A DNA stretch of 64,000 nt from contig CAJXDP010000002.1 in the NCBI GenBank assembly GCA_913052445.1, positions 1 through 64,000 of the forward strand, given 5' to 3'. The DNA is from an uncultured Formosa sp. Lineage in GTDB: Bacteria; Bacteroidota; Bacteroidia; Flavobacteriales; Flavobacteriaceae. Every line of letters begins with the position of its first letter. Position 1 is the first letter of the stretch. Below, in pieces: positions 56,640 to 64,000 of this stretch. The notes beneath the pieces are model-generated. The model saw only the letters and a program-made list of their open reading frames with translations. It made no database searches and was not told the DNA's origin. A program made the position numbers and the translations under genes.

Positions 56640-57782
56640 TTAAGATTCAAATACTTTTTTTATAATTAGTTTACGGTCAGCCATCAGTTGTTGACCTAAT
56701 GCAAATACATCTGTTAAATTATAATCGTTATCAAAACAACACAAATCAGCATCATAACCAACTGCAATTTGTCCTTTATTTTTAAGCCCTAGATTAGAGG
56801 CTGGATTGGTAGTGATTAATTTAAGTGCCTCTTCCATTGGAAAACCTGTTTTAACTAAATTGACTACTTCTTCTAAGTTTTTATCTACTTGTGCTATTTT
56901 AGCACCAACTGGTTGGCCATCTTCATCAAACTTTGTAAGACCAGCATGACCATCAGTGCTAAATGTTATTTTATCAATAGAGAGTCCTTGTTCCAAAGCG
57001 TAAAGTACTGCCAAATGAGGTTCTGTATATTTAGAAGCTCCAGTAGTAATATCTATCATACCTCCTAATTTACCAAACTCAATTGCTTGATCAAACAAAG
57101 CTTTAGTACGTGCGACATGAGTTGGAGAAATATGTTCTATAGGAAACTCATACTTTTCCACTAGTTCAAATAGTACATCTAATTTTGTATCTAAATTTCC
57201 AAGGTGCACATGAAGAATTCCTTTTTTATTTGCCAAACCTCCAGCAACACGGACGTCTCTTAACTTTCGCAACAGCTCAAGTGCTGTTGGGTATGAAGAT
57301 CGGATATCACTAATTGCAATTTTACATCCCAAAACAGCGTCAATAAAAATCATATCTGATTGAATGTCTTCCATCAAGGTTGGAGAATCTACTCCGTAAT
57401 AGCCACAAAGCATGTAAGCAGAAATACCTTGTTGTTTTAGTGCATTAACTTTACTAAATAAAGATTTTAAGGATCTTAAAGTACCATCTGTTCCAAGTAA
57501 TCCCATTACGGTAGTAGAACCACAAGAAATTAATTGTTCTAAATCAACATCGGGTGTTCTTGATAAAAAACCATCTTTACCACCTGCACCAGAAATATGA
57601 ATATGCTGATCAATAAATCCAGGTGTCACCATTTTTCCTTGTGCATCCCAAATTTCAGCATCCTGACTAAATTGATCTAGATTATTATCAATAGCAATAA
57701 TTTTAGCTCCGGCTATAAGCACATCTTTCTCACCCAAAAACTTTGGTGTATATAATTTAGCGTTTTTTATAAGTTTTAACAT
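56640..57782 (-). CDS. iadA: Isoaspartyl dipeptidase (beta-aspartyl peptidase)
   Basis: A zinc amidohydrolase that cleaves beta-aspartyl dipeptides, releasing aspartate. TPGFIDQHIHISGAGG (53-68) contains metal ligands His60 and His62. GSTTVMGLLGTDG near 92-104 and YMLCGYYGVDSPT near 124-136 are characteristic of this family and separate it from dihydroorotases. ISPTHVARTKALF and FSTDGHAG near 272-279 supply later metal ligands. No leader, so cytoplasmic. Length 380. It starts one base after the transporter gene at 57784, which may import its substrate or exchange dicarboxylates. Confidence 0.9.
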   Translation of the reverse strand: MLKLIKNAKLYTPKFLGEKDVLIAGAKIIAIDNNLDQFSQDAEIWDAQGKMVTPGFIDQHIHISGAGGKDGFLSRTPDVDLEQLISCGSTTVMGLLGTDGTLRSLKSLFSKVNALKQQGISAYMLCGYYGVDSPTLMEDIQSDMIFIDAVLGCKIAISDIRSSYPTALELLRKLRDVRVAGGLANKKGILHVHLGNLDTKLDVLFELVEKYEFPIEHISPTHVARTKALFDQAIEFGKLGGMIDITTGASKYTEPHLAVLYALEQGLSIDKITFSTDGHAGLTKFDEDGQPVGAKIAQVDKNLEEVVNLVKTGFPMEEALKLITTNPASNLGLKNKGQIAVGYDADLCCFDNDYNLTDVFALGQQLMADRKLIIKKVFES

Positions 57783-57783
57783 A

Positions 57784-59136
57784 TTATATAAAGTGATAAA
57801 ATAGCATTATTGCTAATGCGACCCCTAAGGGAATTAAGTTTCTTTTAACTATTGCAAAAGTTGAAACCTTAGCTATTTCTGCAGTGGCTATAATAACACC
57901 TGCTACAGGTGAAACTGTGCGTCCCATAGAAGCTGAAAGCTGCATAGGAAGTATCAAGGTGGTTGTCTCTGCTCCTAATGATTTTGTAATTTTGGGAACT
58001 AAAGGACCAAAAGCGAAAAAGGAAGCATTACCACTACCCATAAGCATAGAAGCTAAAAATATCATTATTGTCATTATCACGCCAATCCCAACTATACCAA
58101 ATCCTAAGCTTTGAGAGGTACTTATGAGTCCATCAATAAAACCTAAACTAATCAAGCCTTTAGCGAAGATGTCAGCTGTGATAATAAGAGTTACAACTGT
58201 TTTGAAAATATTTCCCATACCATTCCAAAAGGTATTTAAAGAGCTTAAAACAGCTTTTATATTTCTAGTACGCAAAAGTTCAAATAAAAGCCCAATAAAT
58301 AAGCTAATAAACATGGCGGTTGTTGTGTCCAAGGTAATAGGCGGATCAAAAGCATTAAATATTTTTGAAAATACGAGCAACAAAATAATAGGCAATAATG
58401 GAATGACCGCATAAATCAAAGGCACGTTTAACTTCGTATCTTCATTGACTATGTCCTCAGGATTTATAACTTGGTTTTTATCAAAATAACGGTTTACAAA
58501 ATAATAGGTAACCATCATAGATATACTCAACGGAATGACCATTGGAATTTGATTTTTTATAAAAAACACAATGGTATCAACGTCTGCTATTTGGGTCGCG
58601 CTAGCTGTAATAGCCGATGCGGGACCAATACCAAAAGCAGTGGTCGCAGTAATGACAGATACCGCAGATAAGCGACTAACACCCAACCTAACAAGAATTG
58701 GGAATAATGAGGCCATCAGCAATAAACTTAAACCTGCTGCAGAAGGAATAGCAACAAACAAAACTTGACCTAGAGGGATTACTAAAGATGCTGCTATATA
58801 TGGTTTGTTTTTAAATAATTTTAGGGGACGCATTGCTAAATGAACTAATGCATTGGAGGCTCCTATTTTATCAATATAGGCTACAAATCCACCAATAGCC
58901 ATGATCATAAGACCAACACCTGCGTTGGTTTTACTAAAGGATTCTTTTATGAATCGAAATAAATCAAAGCCTGAAAAACCAGTTGGATTTTTAAGTTCTG
59001 GTAAATTATAATTTAAAAATGTTGAAAGGGTAAGCATCAAAAGCCCGGACAATAGTAACACAGCATGCGGGTTGTATTTTTTCAATAACAACCAGCCGGT
59101 GATGATAATAAAAACAACAGCAATTATAGCCCCCAT
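57784..59136 (-). CDS. DcuC-like dicarboxylate/amino-acid transporter
   Basis: A 450-residue inner-membrane protein with about 12 spans and no cleaved leader. GVGLMIMAIGGFVAYIDKIGASNALV near 73-98 and SAAGLSLLLMASLFPILVRLGVSRLSA near 132-158 resemble the DcuC family of C4-dicarboxylate carriers. Next to iadA, aspartate, a related dicarboxylate or an aspartyl dipeptide is the likely cargo. The family is fairly sure, the cargo is inferred. Confidence 0.8.
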   Translation of the reverse strand: MGAIIAVVFIIITGWLLLKKYNPHAVLLLSGLLMLTLSTFLNYNLPELKNPTGFSGFDLFRFIKESFSKTNAGVGLMIMAIGGFVAYIDKIGASNALVHLAMRPLKLFKNKPYIAASLVIPLGQVLFVAIPSAAGLSLLLMASLFPILVRLGVSRLSAVSVITATTAFGIGPASAITASATQIADVDTIVFFIKNQIPMVIPLSISMMVTYYFVNRYFDKNQVINPEDIVNEDTKLNVPLIYAVIPLLPIILLLVFSKIFNAFDPPITLDTTTAMFISLFIGLLFELLRTRNIKAVLSSLNTFWNGMGNIFKTVVTLIITADIFAKGLISLGFIDGLISTSQSLGFGIVGIGVIMTIMIFLASMLMGSGNASFFAFGPLVPKITKSLGAETTTLILPMQLSASMGRTVSPVAGVIIATAEIAKVSTFAIVKRNLIPLGVALAIMLFYHFI

Positions 59137-59158
59137 TTAATGTAGTTAAACTCGTTTA

Positions 59159-60151
59159 TTAAAAAGAAGAACCGTCCAACATTGTCCCTGGAGAATAAAG
59201 CGCGCCATTTGCCGCTTCAATTCCTGAATGTTGTACAAATTCACCTGTTAAATCTGGATTTCTTGTATAAGATTCATTTGGATTATTTGATAGTGGCTCG
59301 ACATCAAATGTAAGTACTGTATTTCCGTTCGAATCGGCAAAGGTCAAAAAATCTCCGGCATTATTCATATTAATTAAACCTTCTGAAGCGATTTGCACTA
59401 TAGATCCTCCAAAATTTCCTGTTGGATTTCCACTTCCAAAAAGGACCAATGCACTATTAGATGGAACTAAAGTCCCTTCGGGAAAAACATGTCTTAACTC
59501 TGAGGCATCAGAAATTGTAAAGCCTGAAATATCTACAGTTTGTGAACCTATATTGTAAAATTCAATAAATTCGTCTCCATTAGCATCTCTTGTTCCGTCT
59601 CCATTCGCATCTCCCGCATCTCCTGCTGCTGGATCATATAACACTTCGTTAATGATAATTCTAGGATATAAACAACCGTCGTACTCAGCAAAGCCAGATT
59701 GTTCTGGACAAGCATCTAATGTGTCTAAAATACCGTCACTATCTGAATCAGAGTCATCATCTAACAACCCTATTTCTATTAGAGAATTTGATAGCACAAG
59801 GACTCTACTACCGGAATCTAAACTTACTGTAATTGTTTCTACACCTTCTATTTCAACATCTTGAATAGCAGAAATTTTGACAGTACCAGAACTTGTTCCA
59901 GAATCAATGGTTATTGCAGAAGAAGTTGCGCTATAATCTTGATTTTCTGAGGCCGTACCTCCAAAAATAAGTTCTAATGATATTGATTCTGTAGCAGCAG
60001 AATTTAGAGTTGCGGTGAGGGTTAGTTCTCCACCCGCTTCACTTAGAGTTGTGGCATCAAGTCCAAGCTCAACAGCTGGCAATATATCTTCCGTTGTACA
60101 TGAAAGACTCAAAAGATATAGTAAGCTGATAAATAAAAAATTTAGTTTCAT
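59159..60151 (-). CDS. Lipoprotein with Calx-beta, TSP3-like and lamin-tail domains
   Basis: Leader ending LSLSC, Cys18 lipidated. Residues about 26-135 are a Calx-beta-like domain (GTASENQDYSATSSAITIDSG). An Asp-rich calcium-binding linker of thrombospondin type 3 kind follows (DSDSDGILDTLDACPEQ), and about 165-320 is a lamin-tail domain (IIINEVLYDP, DEFIEFYNIG). It has no catalytic motif and is probably a calcium-stabilised surface binding protein. Length 330. It is first in the minus-strand series leading to the transporter, iadA, porins and esterase, with a clear promoter. Confidence 0.8.
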   Translation of the reverse strand: MKLNFLFISLLYLLSLSCTTEDILPAVELGLDATTLSEAGGELTLTATLNSAATESISLELIFGGTASENQDYSATSSAITIDSGTSSGTVKISAIQDVEIEGVETITVSLDSGSRVLVLSNSLIEIGLLDDDSDSDSDGILDTLDACPEQSGFAEYDGCLYPRIIINEVLYDPAAGDAGDANGDGTRDANGDEFIEFYNIGSQTVDISGFTISDASELRHVFPEGTLVPSNSALVLFGSGNPTGNFGGSIVQIASEGLINMNNAGDFLTFADSNGNTVLTFDVEPLSNNPNESYTRNPDLTGEFVQHSGIEAANGALYSPGTMLDGSSF

Positions 60152-60221
60152 TTTGGTTTATTTTAATCCTTAAAAAAGAAAGTTGTTTTTAACTTTAAAA
60201 TATTTTAGAGTGAGGTTTATT

Positions 60222-60250
60222 CAAATTTAGTATAAAATCAGCTAATCAAA
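60222..60250 (-). promoter_or_regulatory. Bacteroidetes-type promoter for the peptide-use series
   Basis: On the minus strand TTTG (60250-60247), 17 bases, then TAAATTTG (60229-60222) match the TTTG / TAnnTTTG consensus and spacing exactly. The leader to the ATG at 60151 would be about 65 bases. ATACCAATT at 60253-60261, just upstream, also occurs in reverse orientation before the MocR gene and may be an activator site. Confidence 0.5.
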
Positions 60251-60306
60251 AGATACCAATTATTCAATTTTTATAACACCAATAAATAAAACTAAAAAAT
60301 TCGTAA

Positions 60307-61806
60307 TTAAATAAATTTAGACATTAATTTGAGTTTATTTCTCATTAAACTAATTTGCACAGACGAATAGCCAAGAATAAGACCTTTTTGTGAAGAGGTC
60401 CCTATATAGCATTTACTTAATGGCAAAGTCGTAATCCCGATTGAATTAAGATGATCAATAAGTTTTTTTTCGTCTTCTAAATTTACTTCTGTTTTAAAAA
60501 GCGCTAACACATGAAAACTTGAAAATGGTTTTTCTTGTATATACATTTTTTTACTTACCTCATTAAACTCTTTTACAAACACACTGTGACGATTTTTAGC
60601 TGTCATTATAACATTTTTAATGTGTTGATATAAATGATTTTTTTCAATAAATTGATTCATTACAACCTGAATAGATGGAGAAACGAAACGATGAGAATGA
60701 TCTTGAAGAGCTTCCAAAGCGGAAGTTAGATAACTAGGTACGACCATATACCCTAAACGAATTGAAGGATGTAACAATCGGTTAAAGGTTCCCATATAAA
60801 TAGTGCGATCTTCATTATCTAAACTGTATAAAGTGGGAGTTTTGGTGAAATGATTTGCGATTTCATTTTCATAATCATTTTCTATTATTAATGCTTTGTG
60901 ACTAGAAGCCCATTTCAAAATATCCTGCCGCCTTTTAAGGCTCATATGCATACCTAAGGGGTATTGGTTAGATGGCGTAACATGCACCAACTTAGGTGAA
61001 TTATTTGATTCTGATATAAAAGACTTGATATCTATGCCTTCTTTATCTAATTTTAAGGGATATAAGTTAGCTTCAGAGCTTTTAAAAACAGAATGTACAT
61101 TAGGAAACACCGGGTTTTCTAAAACAACACCATCACCCTTATTTATAAGTGTGTTGGATATCAAATACAAAGACTGTAGAGAGCCTGAAACAATTACAAT
61201 TTTGTCGGGATCACATTTAATGTTTCGGCTAATGTTTAAATAGTTAGAAATACTAATTTTAAGCTCTTTTAGTCCAGTAGATTTAGAGTAAGATAATCCA
61301 GAGGATTTAACATGGCGCCAGTAGATATTAAGTAACTTTTTCCATTGATTTACAGGGAAAACATCAATAGGAGGCAAACCAGGCCTAAATGCTAAATTAT
61401 TATTAGAGAGTCTATTTAATAATGTTCTATTCTTAAGAAATGATTTGCTCTTATCGGATATTTGAGGATACAGATCTGAATCTTTTTGAATTCGACTAGC
61501 AGATCGAATTTCTCTTTTGTTTGTGTTTGAATAATTAATTCGATTACCTGAGCCTGGTCTTGATAAAATAATTTTTTCTAATAGCAATAACTCATAAGCT
61601 TTTATTACTGTAGTTCTTGAAAGTCCCAATGCTTCACACAAAACTCGTGTTGATGGAAGTAACCAATCATGTGGCAATTCATACTTAAGGATGCAGTTTT
61701 TTATAGCCCAATACAAGTCAACATACTTATTGGAGGTCTCTTTTTTAGATAAAATTGTATATTGAGTCCGTATTCTATCAATAGCAAAAAAGTGATTGGT
61801 ATTCAT
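60307..61806 (-). CDS. MocR/PdxR-type GntR regulator lacking the PLP lysine
   Basis: A cytoplasmic regulator of 499 residues. About 20-90 is a GntR winged helix (YELPHDWLLPSTRVLCEALGLSRTTVIKAYELL), followed by an aminotransferase-fold domain with VTPSNQYPLGMHMSLKRR and ALIIENDYENEI. In MocR proteins the Schiff-base lysine lies in a G-[ST]-F-S-K-x-L-x-P motif. Here the same place reads GTFNRLLHPSIRLGY, with Arg343 (codon CGA, 60780-60778) where Lys is expected. It may therefore not hold PLP covalently. It is divergent from the esterase at 61891 and lies 155 bases before the lipoprotein at 59159, so it could regulate either side. Confidence 0.88.
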   Translation of the reverse strand: MNTNHFFAIDRIRTQYTILSKKETSNKYVDLYWAIKNCILKYELPHDWLLPSTRVLCEALGLSRTTVIKAYELLLLEKIILSRPGSGNRINYSNTNKREIRSASRIQKDSDLYPQISDKSKSFLKNRTLLNRLSNNNLAFRPGLPPIDVFPVNQWKKLLNIYWRHVKSSGLSYSKSTGLKELKISISNYLNISRNIKCDPDKIVIVSGSLQSLYLISNTLINKGDGVVLENPVFPNVHSVFKSSEANLYPLKLDKEGIDIKSFISESNNSPKLVHVTPSNQYPLGMHMSLKRRQDILKWASSHKALIIENDYENEIANHFTKTPTLYSLDNEDRTIYMGTFNRLLHPSIRLGYMVVPSYLTSALEALQDHSHRFVSPSIQVVMNQFIEKNHLYQHIKNVIMTAKNRHSVFVKEFNEVSKKMYIQEKPFSSFHVLALFKTEVNLEDEKKLIDHLNSIGITTLPLSKCYIGTSSQKGLILGYSSVQISLMRNKLKLMSKFI

Positions 61807-61816
61807 TTTTTGTAAA

Positions 61817-61840
61817 AATTGGTATTGTAAATATACAATG
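61817..61840. promoter_or_regulatory. Candidate MocR operator in the divergent gap
   Basis: The 84-base gap between the MocR gene and the esterase holds AATTGGTAT (61817-61825), the exact reverse complement of the 9-base motif at 60253-60261. It is followed by ATTGTA-AATA-TACAAT (61824-61839), a perfect 6-base inverted repeat. Both lie close to the MocR start, a usual place for autoregulation. Confidence 0.35.
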
Positions 61841-61890
61841 TTTTCAATTTAATTTACCTTAAAACTTAAATCCCCTACTAATAAACTTTT

Positions 61891-62814
61891 ATGAAGTCAA
61901 GATACTTTCTAATTTTAATAACTACAATGTTTTTCACGTGCAGCTCAAAAAATGATGGATTGATTGATTCAAGTGAATATACAGAGTTAGACTCCCAAAG
62001 TGAAGGAAGTGGAACTTTTACATTTGTGTATAATTCAAATGAAAACAAAATACTTAATGTCTATTCTCACATTCCACCAAATAGCAATTCTAATACCCCC
62101 ATTATTTTTTTATTTCATGGGAATAATAGAAATGCAAATGACTATCGAAATTCATTGGTAGAGAAAGCAAATTCCTATGGATTTATTCTCCTTGTTCCAG
62201 AATTTACAACCACGCAATTCCCTGGAGGAGATGGCTATAACCTTGGAAATGTGTTTACAGATGGTGACAACCCTAGTGCATCCTCATTAAATAGTGAATC
62301 TGAATGGGCTTTTTCTATTATTGAGCCTCTTTTTACTTACACAAAAGAAAAACTAAACAATCAAATACCAAAATACCATATAATAGGACATTCAGCAGGA
62401 GCTCAATTTGCACATCGATTCCTGTTTTTTAAACCTGAAGCTAAACTTGATAAAATGGTGGCTTCAGCAGCAGGTTGGTACACGACCTTAGATTTAGAAT
62501 TAAACTTCCCATATGGACTAAATGCCAGCCCATTAGAAAATATTGACTTTAACCTATTATTTTCGAAACAACTCACCATACTAGTTGGATCCAATGATAA
62601 TGATCCAAATTCTTCAGCACTAAGACACAATAGTATTGTAGACCTACAGGGACTACACCGTTTAGATCGTGCTACCAACTTTTACAATTATGCACAGTCA
62701 AAAGCGGCCGATCTTAGCGTTAATTTTGAATGGGACTTTGTTATAAATCCAAATGGAGATCACAATTATTTAATCGCAGTTTCTAAAGCGACTGATCTAA
62801 TTTTTAATCTATAA
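61891..62814 (+). CDS. Alpha/beta-hydrolase (esterase) lipoprotein
   Basis: Leader ending MFFTC, with Cys17 the probable lipidation site. FLFHGNNRNAND near 73-84 is the oxyanion region and Ser168 in IGHSAGAQ the nucleophile; HNYL near the C-terminus may hold the catalytic His. The segment NLGNVFTDGDNPSASSLNSESEWAFS closely resembles the T9SS esterase at 51386, but this version lacks the sorting domain and is membrane-anchored. Length 307. Only three bases separate its stop from the DASS transporter gene, so the two are co-transcribed; the esterase may release the organic acid that is imported. Confidence 0.83.
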   Translation: MKSRYFLILITTMFFTCSSKNDGLIDSSEYTELDSQSEGSGTFTFVYNSNENKILNVYSHIPPNSNSNTPIIFLFHGNNRNANDYRNSLVEKANSYGFILLVPEFTTTQFPGGDGYNLGNVFTDGDNPSASSLNSESEWAFSIIEPLFTYTKEKLNNQIPKYHIIGHSAGAQFAHRFLFFKPEAKLDKMVASAAGWYTTLDLELNFPYGLNASPLENIDFNLLFSKQLTILVGSNDNDPNSSALRHNSIVDLQGLHRLDRATNFYNYAQSKAADLSVNFEWDFVINPNGDHNYLIAVSKATDLIFNL

Positions 62815-62817
62815 ACT

Positions 62818-64000
62818 ATGGAAATCACTAAAAAGACTATAGGACTTATATCAGGACCACTTTCATTTTTGTTTTTTTTATTTCTATACCGTCCTGAAGG
62901 ACTTTCTACTGAAGGCTGTGCCGTTTTAGCCTCTACAAGTTGGATTGCTATTTGGTGGATCACAGAAGCTTTACCCATTGCAGTTACTGCACTTTTACCT
63001 ATTGTACTATTTCCACTTAGTGGTGGGCTAGCTTTATCAAAAACAACTGCAGCATATGGACATAAATTTATCTTTTTATTTATTGGAGGATTTATACTTG
63101 CGATTGCCATACAAAAATGGAACCTTCACAAACGTATTGCATTAACAATTATTAAAATTGTTGGCACTAAAGTGACTAATATTATTTTGGGGTTTATGAT
63201 TGCTACGGCAATCTTATCTATGTTTATCTCAAATACAGCCACTGCTGTTATGATTCTTCCAATTGGGATGGCCATAGTTGCTCAGCTCAAAAACAACCCA
63301 AATACAATTGAAAAAGAAAATTTAATTTTCGGTAAAGCATTAATGTTAGCCATAGCATACAGCGCATCTATTGGAGGTATGGCAACAATTATAGGAACCC
63401 CCCCAAACTTATTTTTTGTAGGAATAATAAAAGAATCTTATGGAATTAACATTAGTTTTTCACAATGGTTTAAATTCGGTTTGCCGCTAAGCCTTTTACT
63501 ACTTAGTATTTGCTGGATTTATTTAACTAAGTTCGCCTTTAAGTTTGAACAAAAAACATTTCCAGGTGGTAGTAAACTAATAAATGATCAACTCAAAGCT
63601 CTTGGGAAAATATCTTATGAAGAAAAGATGATTTTATCAGTATTTATTTTAACTGCACTGGCATGGATATGTAGATCTTTAATAAATAAATTTATTCCAG
63701 CAATTGACGACACTATTATTGCCATCACTTCAGGCATTATTTTATTTATACTTCCTGCAAAAGATAGAAAAAAAAGGTTATTAATTTGGGAGGATTCCGT
63801 AAAATTACCCTGGGGGATATTACTACTTTTTGGAGGCGGCATGGCGCTTGCTATTGGTTTTGAATCGAGTGGCTTGGCAATTTGGATTGGATCCCAATTA
63901 ACATTATTAGAAAATATACCTTTAATTGTATTGTTACTTATTTTAATTGCTAGTGTAAATTTCCTGACAGAAATCACCTCAAATCTAGCAACAACTGCTG
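62818..64000 (+). CDS. DASS (SLC13) family anion:sodium symporter, partial
   Basis: An open frame from ATG 62818 to the window end, about 394 codons with no stop. It begins MEITKKTIGLISGPLSFLFF and has several membrane spans. IAIWWITEALPIAVTALLPIVLFPL near 45-69, SNTATAVMILPIGMA near 140-154 and ASIGGMATIIGTPPNLFFVGI near 184-204 are the SNT motif and helix signatures of divalent anion/sodium symporters. It should import dicarboxylates or related anions (sulfate is also transported by some members). It follows the esterase by three bases. Confidence 0.88.
   Translation, partial: MEITKKTIGLISGPLSFLFFLFLYRPEGLSTEGCAVLASTSWIAIWWITEALPIAVTALLPIVLFPLSGGLALSKTTAAYGHKFIFLFIGGFILAIAIQKWNLHKRIALTIIKIVGTKVTNIILGFMIATAILSMFISNTATAVMILPIGMAIVAQLKNNPNTIEKENLIFGKALMLAIAYSASIGGMATIIGTPPNLFFVGIIKESYGINISFSQWFKFGLPLSLLLLSICWIYLTKFAFKFEQKTFPGGSKLINDQLKALGKISYEEKMILSVFILTALAWICRSLINKFIPAIDDTIIAITSGIILFILPAKDRKKRLLIWEDSVKLPWGILLLFGGGMALAIGFESSGLAIWIGSQLTLLENIPLIVLLLILIASVNFLTEITSNLATTA

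Noticed and set aside
60307-61806. MocR protein as a working aminotransferase
   Set aside because: The N-terminal winged helix marks it as a regulator, and the catalytic lysine is replaced by arginine.
1-64000. tRNA or rRNA genes, CRISPR arrays, insertion sequences, integrases and attachment sites
   Set aside because: I looked for cloverleaf-like segments, regularly spaced repeats, transposase motifs and terminal repeats and recognised none. Weak tRNA-like folds cannot be fully excluded by eye.

Overview
The window looks like part of the chromosome of a marine, aerobic member of the Bacteroidetes (Flavobacteriia type). The DNA is AT-rich. It carries a SusC/SusD pair, a hybrid two-component regulator, C-terminal type IX secretion (T9SS) sorting domains, TAnnTTTG-type promoter elements and many [F/L]xSC lipoprotein leaders. 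No species is assigned.

Positions 167-50013, with the sulfatase-activating gene at 50260-51324, form one very large polysaccharide utilisation locus (PUL). It holds eleven type I sulfatases, one formylglycine-generating enzyme (FGE), two GH10 modules, GH30, GH5, GH3 and GH43 enzymes, a beta-helix protein carrying a CBM22-like module, an acetyl-esterase-like hydrolase, and the complete xylose route (xylose isomerase, xylulokinase, two sugar symporters). The xylose enzymes identify the backbone sugar and the sulfatases and FGE identify the decoration, so the most likely substrate is a heavily sulfated xylan. I see no alpha-glucuronidase, arabinofuranosidase, fucosidase or polysaccharide lyase of a recognisable family.

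Layout: 167-7555 is four sulfatases behind a regulatory-domain protein. 7657-12167 is the xylB-xylA-symporter operon, with its own promoter and terminator. 12284-14871 is a DUF1501/DUF1800 pair. 14960-20884 holds cytoplasmic GH43, a GPH symporter, lipoprotein GH10 and the beta-helix protein. 21062-29282 is four sulfatases with a secreted GH30. 29517-34277 is SusD/SusC, divergent from the regulator at 34576-38712. 38779-50013 is a small protein, an esterase, two sulfatases, GH3, a sulfatase-GH10 fusion and a secreted GH5.

How they would work together: T9SS-exported GH30, GH5 and the beta-helix protein, with lipoprotein GH10, would cut the polymer outside. SusC/SusD would import sulfated fragments. 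In the periplasm the exported FGE would activate the sulfatases, which desulfate fragments while the fusion enzyme and GH3 shorten them. The GPH and SSS symporters would bring xylo-oligosaccharides and xylose into the cytoplasm for GH43, XylA and XylB. The regulator would sense fragments in the periplasm.

The most striking item is the 858-residue protein at 45426-48002, which joins a complete sulfatase to a GH10 xylanase domain. That domain keeps its catalytic residues but has lost conserved residues of the substrate cleft.

Positions 51386-64000 appear to be a different functional block: a T9SS esterase, two OprO/OprP-like porins around an M14 carboxypeptidase, isoaspartyl dipeptidase, a DcuC-type transporter and a lamin-tail lipoprotein (all minus strand), then a MocR-type regulator lacking its PLP lysine, a second esterase as a lipoprotein, and a DASS transporter cut by the window end. 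No tRNA, rRNA, insertion sequence or CRISPR array was recognised, and no stretch longer than 300 bases lacks a gene.
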